Source: Orobanche coerulescens (lineage: Eukaryota > Streptophyta > Magnoliopsida > Lamiales > Orobanchaceae). Taken from it: a stretch of 64,000 nt of DNA. Below are positions 58,969 to 64,000 of this stretch, piece by piece. Both the position numbers and the translations under genes were made by a program. Location of the stretch: contig CM065802.1 in NCBI GenBank assembly GCA_033398695.1, positions 76,804,096 through 76,868,095 on the forward strand. Reading direction: 5' to 3'. The notes beneath the pieces were generated by a model. It was not told the DNA's origin. It saw only the letters and a list, made by a program, of their open reading frames with translations, and made no database searches. Position 1 is the first letter of the stretch. Every line of letters begins with the position of its first letter.

Positions 58969-59307
58969 TATACGGTAGCAATGATGGGCTTCGGTCCCGA
59001 AGATAAAAATGTCATAGAGTTGACTTACAATTATGGTGTCACCGAATGTGACCAAGGCAATGCTTATGCTCGAGTTCGATCTCTTCCTCGCCTAGTGTTT
59101 TTATCCTACCACATTTAGCGTTTCTTGACCTTTGTGATACGGTTTAATATTCAGATCGACTGAATCTTGCGTAAAGAAATAGGATGATGATGTTTATCAA
59201 ACCGGCAGATTAGGCTTTGTGGTGGGAAAATTACCAGAGAACCTGGCCCTCTACCTGGTATTAGCACCAAGATTACGGCATGCCTAGATCCTGATGGTTG
59301 GAAGATG
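58969..59307 (+). pseudogene. Captured glyoxalase I (lactoylglutathione lyase) exons
   Basis: Block one (58969 to about 59073) reads YTVAMMGFGPEDKNVIELTY and continues NYGVTECDQGNAYA. Block two (59183-59307) reads DDVYQT, then after a disturbed stretch LCGGKITREPGPLPGISTKI and ends CLDPDGWK. These are hallmark segments of plant glyoxalase I, which uses glutathione to detoxify methylglyoxal. Block two has a local deletion or frameshift after DVYQT. The rest of the enzyme is missing. Confidence 0.88.
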
Positions 59308-59412
59308 GTATGGCCATTGCTTATCAACATTTATTTATGGAATTAAATTAAATTTATTTTTAAGGAGGCTCATGCAGATTGTTTCAATTTTAAATATTAT
59401 ATCTGCGTGCAG

Positions 59413-59499
59413 GTCCGACTCATCTATGAAATGATGGGAGATAGAAGATGGGCTGAAGCTTATTTCAAATCCGGGAAGGACATATCCCATTTACATGAC
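59413..59499 (+). pseudogene. Captured exon of an unidentified plant gene
   Basis: A 29-codon block with AG before it and GT after it reads VRLIYEMMGDRRWAEAYFKS and continues GKDISHLHD. It does not match the expected next exon of glyoxalase I. It may belong to a fourth captured gene. I do not recognise the family. Confidence 0.45.
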
Positions 59500-59959
59500 G
59501 TTTCTTTGTTTACATTTGCTCTCTTACCACTGCATTTTGTTGCCACCAATGTAGACTACAATTTGAAGTTTCTATGTATGAGTCTTTTTGTCAGGTCTGG
59601 CAGCAGACTCGACTGATTTACCGACCAGCTTAAATCCATTTCCAAGGCCCAGCTGCAAAACTTGGTTGAAGTGATTTGTTAGTAGTTAAGTTGAATGCTT
59701 GATTAGTATATTTGATTGAGGTGTTCTATTGGTATAGTTTAGAAGTTCCCAGACTTGGTAGTTTAGTAGTTTGATTGTATTTTGATGGCTCTCGATGCTT
59801 GGTTTTGTATTCTGCTGTTTTTTTAAGTCAATTGCATTTGTGATGTTTTATAAGTGAAATGTCTGTTTGAAAATTTTAATTTATGGTATTTTTTTTCATG
59901 TAATTAAACAAAAAAATGTAATTGAGATAATAATACATTTTTTTTCACAAATCTGAACA

Positions 59960-60255
59960 TATATTGACACTAATAGTGTCAGTAATTATTTTTACTGACA
60001 CTTTATAATAGTGTCAGTAATGCTAAAGCCAGAACATACTGACACTAATGTTTAGTGTCATTAAAAAATTAATTACTGACACTATTTTAGTGTCAACAAA
60101 ACAAAATACTGACGCCATTTTAGTGTCAGTATTTATTGACTCTTGTATTACTGACACTAAAAATTAGTGTCAGTATTTTCTGGCTTTAGCATTACTGACA
60201 CCATTATGAAGAGTCAGTAAAACTAATTACTGACACTATTTTAGTGTCAGTAAAG
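59960..60255 (+). repeat. Right subterminal repeats of the CACTA element
   Basis: More than ten copies of TACTGACACTA or its complement TAGTGTCAGTA occur in about 300 bp. Several form short inverted pairs such as CTGACAC followed by GTGTCAG. Density is higher than at the left end. Confidence 0.9.
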
Positions 60256-60600
60256 GGGATATTTGTACTAGTGGAAGGCCAGAAGCTTGAACAACAAACT
60301 CACACAAATCTGAAGGAACTCGGACTGGGTCGTCGTTAGCTTAGAAAAGACGAAGGATCACCAAATTTTTGTGGAACGCCCACGGTCCCCTTGCCGGAAC
60401 CCGACCTTTATCCACAACATGTTCGAACTGGACTAGGATTCTATCTTCTCCCACTTTTTGCATCTTAACATTCCGAATCAGATTTCACCCAGCAGTCATA
60501 GTATGCTCAAAGGCCTCAAGATTAATGGATTTACGAGAGAGCACCCTGTTGCTACCCAAAATATTATCCGGAGATAGATATTGCTGGAATGAATGGATAG

Positions 60601-61097
60601 CAAACAAAGTGCGAGAGCACTTCCGTGGGAAAGTAAATAACACAAGATTTGCCGGGGTTGTTAGTCCCGGGCTTGAATGCTCTCGCGAGATGTTATTAAT
60701 ACAAATATTCTGGGATACAAGTACTAATGTTAGAGTACAATTACAATGAGGGTAAATACCCTAGTTATCTTAGCTAGTGAGCGTGTAGATTGCCGGAAGA
60801 ACCAGATCTGATGCTCTGTGAGTTCTTATAACAACGTTGATGAGCTGTGACAACCGTGAGAAATCGACAGTCTCTCACGGTGAGTAGCTGCTGTATGCTT
60901 GAGCTCCTGGGCTTGTGAGTTTCTGTGAATCTGCACTGTGGGGACTTCTTATCTCTGCCGACTGACTTCTGGTTGAGAGGTGCTGAGAGAGAAGTCCTGA
61001 GGTAAATTCGGGAGAGGAAGCCAAGAGCTTGAAAGTATGTATGTTTGTATGTATTTTCGTGAATGAATTCGAACCTTTCTCCAGTTGCTGGATGTCC
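60601..61097 (-). other. Leader-like region downstream of a minus-strand TATA box
   Basis: No coding frame of a known family was seen. Read on the minus strand, the region follows the TATAAATA at 61107-61100. The element or gene that owns this leader was not identified. An inverted pair, TGCTCTCGCGAGA-type, lies near 60680. Confidence 0.4.
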
Positions 61098-61099
61098 CC

Positions 61100-61743
61100 T
61101 ATTTATAGGACTGAGAGATGTTGGGCGATCGCCTTTGCTGTATTATAATAAGCGGGCGATCGTCTTTTAGCACATGGGCTGGTCCCCCTAAAGTCTGCAG
61201 GAGTTGCTGGCAGCCAGCTGTGCGGTCCAATGAGAAGTCTGCACGTGTCTGAGTCGCCGTCACGGCCGGTCCCACCTTGTACCTTTCGGCGGGATTTTCG
61301 GTAGGTGAGAAGGTGGTGACAGGCTGTGGTCAACGATCCATGAAACGTAGCGCCTGTCGCGGATCTGCACATGGGCGCTGCTTTGAGGTCCAGTCTTTGT
61401 GGACTTTGACGGACGATGGTCTCTGTCTGCGGCATAGGACGATCGTCTTAAGTCGGGCACCAGAATCGATCGCTAGGTGCCAAGGGGCGATCGCCTTTGG
61501 AGTCGATCGCTAGATACCCAAAGGCAGTCTGGTATCTTCGGTTAGGCGAGTCCGCCATAGCTTGATTGGTTGTGGACTCGGTCGCTCGGCCTTGTAGTCG
61601 ATCACTTGTCGAGGTGAATAAATCTCGACACAACAATTGCCCCCAAGCTCGCTCCGATGTTGGAAACGTGGTGTGAGGTGGTTCTGCTGGCGATCGCTGA
61701 ATTTTGACGAGTGACTCTGCATTTTACTGAACTGGCGATCTTC
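61100..61743 (-). promoter_or_regulatory. GGCGATCGCC palindrome cluster between divergent TATA boxes
   Basis: Sites GGCGATCGCC or one-base variants lie at 61124, 61155, 61438, 61465, 61486, 61502, 61689 and 61734. Left of the cluster is a minus-strand TATAAATA (61107-61100). Right of it is a plus-strand TATAAAAA at 61997. The cluster is less regular than the LTR arrays but follows the same idea of repeated CG-containing palindromes beside a TATA box. Confidence 0.55.
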
Positions 61744-61996
61744 TTTGAGCTGATTGATTCTGAATTTGGACGACCTGGTAGGTCGCTGAAAAGAGCGGGA
61801 AATGGCAGCGGATGCGGAAAAGTCTCTGGGGCACGTGTCGGGTTCCTATTGGGGGAGACCGACGGTCATTTATGACTCCTCGTCTGACGCGTCCTTGAAA
61901 AGACGCGTACGAGGGTTTCAAGGGAGCATTAATTGCGACGGTTGCGCTCCAACCCCTTAGATTCTCCTTAATTGCACATGAGTCCCTGCCATCTCC

Positions 61997-62004
61997 TATA
62001 AAAA
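61997..62004 (+). promoter_or_regulatory. TATA box of the gene at 62158
   Basis: TATAAAAA lies about 160 bp upstream of the first ATG, with a C/T-rich stretch (CTCACTCTTACAC) about 25-35 bp downstream as a plausible transcription start. Confidence 0.65.
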
Positions 62005-62157
62005 GGCGCAGGGTTGCAGTGCTCACTCTTACACTTTTTTATCGGAGAAAGAGGAATAATACCGCTGAAGAATTTTCCTGGAGATCTGACTGCCGATCGT
62101 CGATCGATTCGATCTTTGGTAAGAAAACACTCCTTTTCTCCTCTTTTAAATTCGAGA

Positions 62158-64000
62158 ATGTCTGGAACATCTTCTTCACACGGAGTGGGCACTAGTTCCG
62201 TCGCCGGGGAGGATCCTCAGCAGATTTCCATCTGGAGACGGCCGCTGAGGCTATCCGCGCCGGTATTGACCCCACGGAAGTCGAGGCACTGTTCAATGAG
62301 GCCGACGTGGCTAGGGAGGCGGCGGTTGAGCACGGACGCTCGCAGATGGAGAGAGATCTGGCGGTGAAGGCCTATTGGGAGCGGCATAGCGCCTTTGGCC
62401 ATGCCTATGTGGCCTTTGCTGAGATTATGAAGAGGTTGGCCGGTCCGTCTCCAAGATTCGATTACCGGGAGTATTCGATCGCTCACCCTTACCAGTTTGC
62501 TAAACGGTCGCTGTTTCGGGCTGCGCAGCGATCTCTGTGGTCTCTTGGCCAAATCAGGAGTTCGGCGACCAGGAAAGACCTGGCCGTCTGGAGGACGAGG
62601 TACCATGTTCCTTCATATGTGGATCTATTTGCGCCGGCGGAGAATGAGCGAGCCGACCAACCCCCGACGGGTATGGTCGCCGTGAACGAGGCGATTATGG
62701 AGACGGGGCTGCGTTTCCCTCTATCTTTTGCTGTCTCCCACTTGCTGGCCGTTTGGAACGTGGCGCCGCTTCAGCTTACGCCGAACGCCTGGTTCCAGAT
62801 CATCTGTGCCCTTACCTTGTTCGGCGATCACCGACTGTACCGCCATCCATCGCCGTCGGAGATTAATCATTTGTTCAAGCTGACAGTTCAGAAGGGGTCT
62901 GTTAGCGGCTATCATATCCAAGGCCAATCCAGTCGGGTGATTCTGGGAGTTCCGAACAAGGTGCGGGGCGATCCGGCTAAGTGGTTCTGGGTCTCCGGTG
63001 CGTGGAAGGCCTCTGCCAGTGATAATCCTACAGGCGACCTGGAAATCCCCACTAGCTTTCGGGAGAGGAATCCGGGTAAGGGTTCAGACTCTCCCTTTGT
63101 TCGGATATGTTCTGAACTGATCTAATTTAGTTTTGCTTTTGCAGGTTTCCATATTCCGATGATCGACGAACTTCCTTTCGACTTTCTGGTCGTCTGGGAG
63201 TGGATACGAAGTTTGCTGGACGACGATCTAGATGCTTGCCGGATTAATAAAGAGAGCCGTAGGCTGTCTGCTTGGCTATTCTGTTTTCCACGTCATCTCA
63301 CGGTCTCAGGTATGAGTTTCTGCGATCTCTAATTGCTTGGCGATCGTCCTGCTTGGAGAGTGTGTCTGACCGTGATTGTTCTTTATTGCAGAAGTCCAGT
63401 TTCCTCGTTTCTTAGAGCCCCCACTGGAGATAGCTATGTCGAATCCCGGAGTTTTGGGCCGTCTCCGCCAGAACAAGTCATCTCGGGCTCCTCCTGTGGC
63501 ATTACCTATTATTCCGGAGGTGGAGCCCCGCGTAGAGCCGACCGTGGCGGAGGAAGTTCGTGAGGAGGGGCTTCGAACGAATCGCAAATGGCAGAGGTCA
63601 GGAGAAACTCCAGTTTCTGCCCCAGCCAGTGAAGTGCCGATCGCCGCGCCTCCGATCACCGTTGTTCCTCCGACGAGTGAGACTACGCCCTCTGCGACTT
63701 TCCTGCGGGAGATGGTGATCGCCGAAGCTGAGACCCTTCACGGGAAGCCATACTTAGACCGCGATCCTGAGAGAGCTGAGAGGTAGACTTTGTTTGTGTG
63801 TTGGGTTCCGTCATTTACGTGGGAGATGTGCTAACTTTTTGTTGATTGATGCAGGATCCGTAGCACTGATCCATCTTGTCCGCTGATGCTGCAGGATTTT
63901 CTAGCGAGCCGATCTCCTCGCCAGGCCTGCGATGTCCCGCTATATGTCAACCGGGCCGTTTCTGCTTTACCGAAGGCCTGGACGACCGATTTAGATGCGA
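62158..64000 (+). CDS. Intron-containing ORF of the putative gypsy-type transposase family, runs off the window
   Basis: The ATG at 62158 begins MSGTSSSHGVGTSSVAGED, but the main frame is entered only after a one-base shift near 62215-62222. From there helical sequence (TAAEAIRAGIDPTEVEALFN) leads to an open frame to the first intron. The core has MVAVNEAIMETGLRFPLSFA, LQLTPNAWFQIICAL and RGDPAKWFWVSG, which fit the domain named putative gypsy-type transposase (Transposase_28). Introns with GT-AG borders are 63076-63144, 63310-63391 and 63783-63854, and all keep the frame. After the core come HIPMIDELPFDFL and a proline-rich linker. The name of the family is historical and catalysis is not shown. 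The frameshift could be a mutation, an assembly error or a missed exon border. Confidence 0.68.

Larger units (their letters stand above)
55525..60273 (+). mobile_element. CACTA (En/Spm) transposon carrying host gene fragments, 4749 bp
   Basis: Termini are CACTACTACAAAAACAG at the left and, read in reverse from the right, CACTAGTACAAATATCC. The 3-bp duplication gaa flanks it (55522-55524 and 60274-60276). Subterminal TACTGACACTAA-type repeats lie at both ends and are dense at the right. No transposase was found. The interior holds exon and intron pieces of at least three different plant genes, all on the plus strand. It is a gene-capturing non-autonomous CACTA element, inserted in LINE ORF1. 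Confidence 0.93.
47211..60600 (-). mobile_element. L1-type LINE on the minus strand, broken by several insertions
   Basis: The 3' end is a run of T on the plus strand at about 47211-47223, the poly(A) tail of a minus-strand LINE. Upstream on the minus strand come RNase H-like, zf-RVT, RT and endonuclease remnants of ORF2 (47440-48061, 48551-48642, 51418-53400), then ORF1 (55201-55524 and 60277-60600). The insertions inside are a gypsy protease fragment, solo LTR H, unresolved repeats at 53411-55200, and the CACTA element. That all pieces come from one LINE is inferred from order, strand and complementarity. The 5' end is not defined. Confidence 0.8.
55201..60600 (-). pseudogene. LINE ORF1 (DUF4283-like), split by the CACTA transposon
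   Basis: The first part on the minus strand (60600 to 60277) reads NVKMQKVGEDRILVQFEHVV and RGPWAFHKN, the typical core of the DUF4283 domain of plant LINE ORF1. The second part (55524 to about 55268) continues with PLMLLLMHPGIAKILGNAM and FRVDIDVTKSLRR. The join lies exactly at the gaa duplication of the CACTA element. The expected zinc knuckle after this is not recognisable. ORF1 proteins of this type bind nucleic acid. Confidence 0.8.

Noticed and set aside
59407..59616. ORF of 69 residues at the right of the CACTA element as a complete gene
   Set aside because: Only the first 29 codons look exon-like and end at a GT donor. The rest reads into intron-like sequence, so it is listed only as a captured exon.
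60369..60749. Plus-strand ORF of 126 residues
   Set aside because: It is the shadow of the minus-strand LINE ORF1, which has recognisable DUF4283-like sequence in the opposite direction.

Overview
The window is transposon-dense chromatin from a flowering plant, probably a eudicot. The evidence is Tekay-type Ty3/gypsy chromoviruses, SIRE-like Ty1/copia elements with an env-like ORF, an L1-type LINE, hAT and CACTA DNA transposons, and captured fragments of plant genes (TOPLESS-related, NOP14-like, glyoxalase I). No intact single-copy host gene was found. Almost every coding stretch is broken.

Layout, left half (1-28539). A Tekay-type gypsy element (G) runs off the left edge. Its pol is cut inside integrase at 2862 and resumes at 25670. 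The cut is copia element A (2868-25669, TSD cataa). A's 5' LTR is cut by a gypsy-like element B with almost no coding capacity (3015-16044, TSD cagac). B's 3' LTR is cut by a gag-only copia element C (9516-14005, TSD aatga). A's 3' LTR carries a 564-bp hAT element (TSD gtgcttgg). The order of insertion is G, A, B, C.

Middle (28540-47210). An old LTR remnant (E) holds a gag-only gypsy element D (29458-37474, TSD gtagt). Next come a reverse-strand LTR (F1), a decayed gypsy remnant (J) with leader and gag, a second reverse-strand LTR (F2) inside J's gag, and two small hAT elements with 8-bp TSDs.

Right (47211-64000). A decayed LINE on the minus strand (about 60600 down to 47211) is broken by a gypsy protease fragment, a solo LTR (H, TSD ccatg), a small TIR element and a CACTA transposon (55525-60273, TSD gaa) that carries exon-intron fragments of at least three host genes. 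The right edge holds a TATA-box promoter and the start of an intron-containing ORF that resembles the putative gypsy-type transposase family.

The most unusual feature is shared by otherwise unrelated LTRs. Upstream of the TATA box lies an array of 12-bp palindromic or near-palindromic sites, repeated at about 22-23 bp. The motif is TAGCGYRCGCTA in copia A and C and gypsy G. It is TTACGGCCGTAA in gypsy D, E and F1, and a TTACGTACGTAA variant occurs in H. Related LTRs (G and D) carry different motifs at the same place. A third palindrome, GGCGATCGCC, clusters between two divergent TATA boxes near 61.1-62.0 kb. The shared period suggests a common DNA-binding or regulatory architecture with exchangeable specificity; this function is inference.
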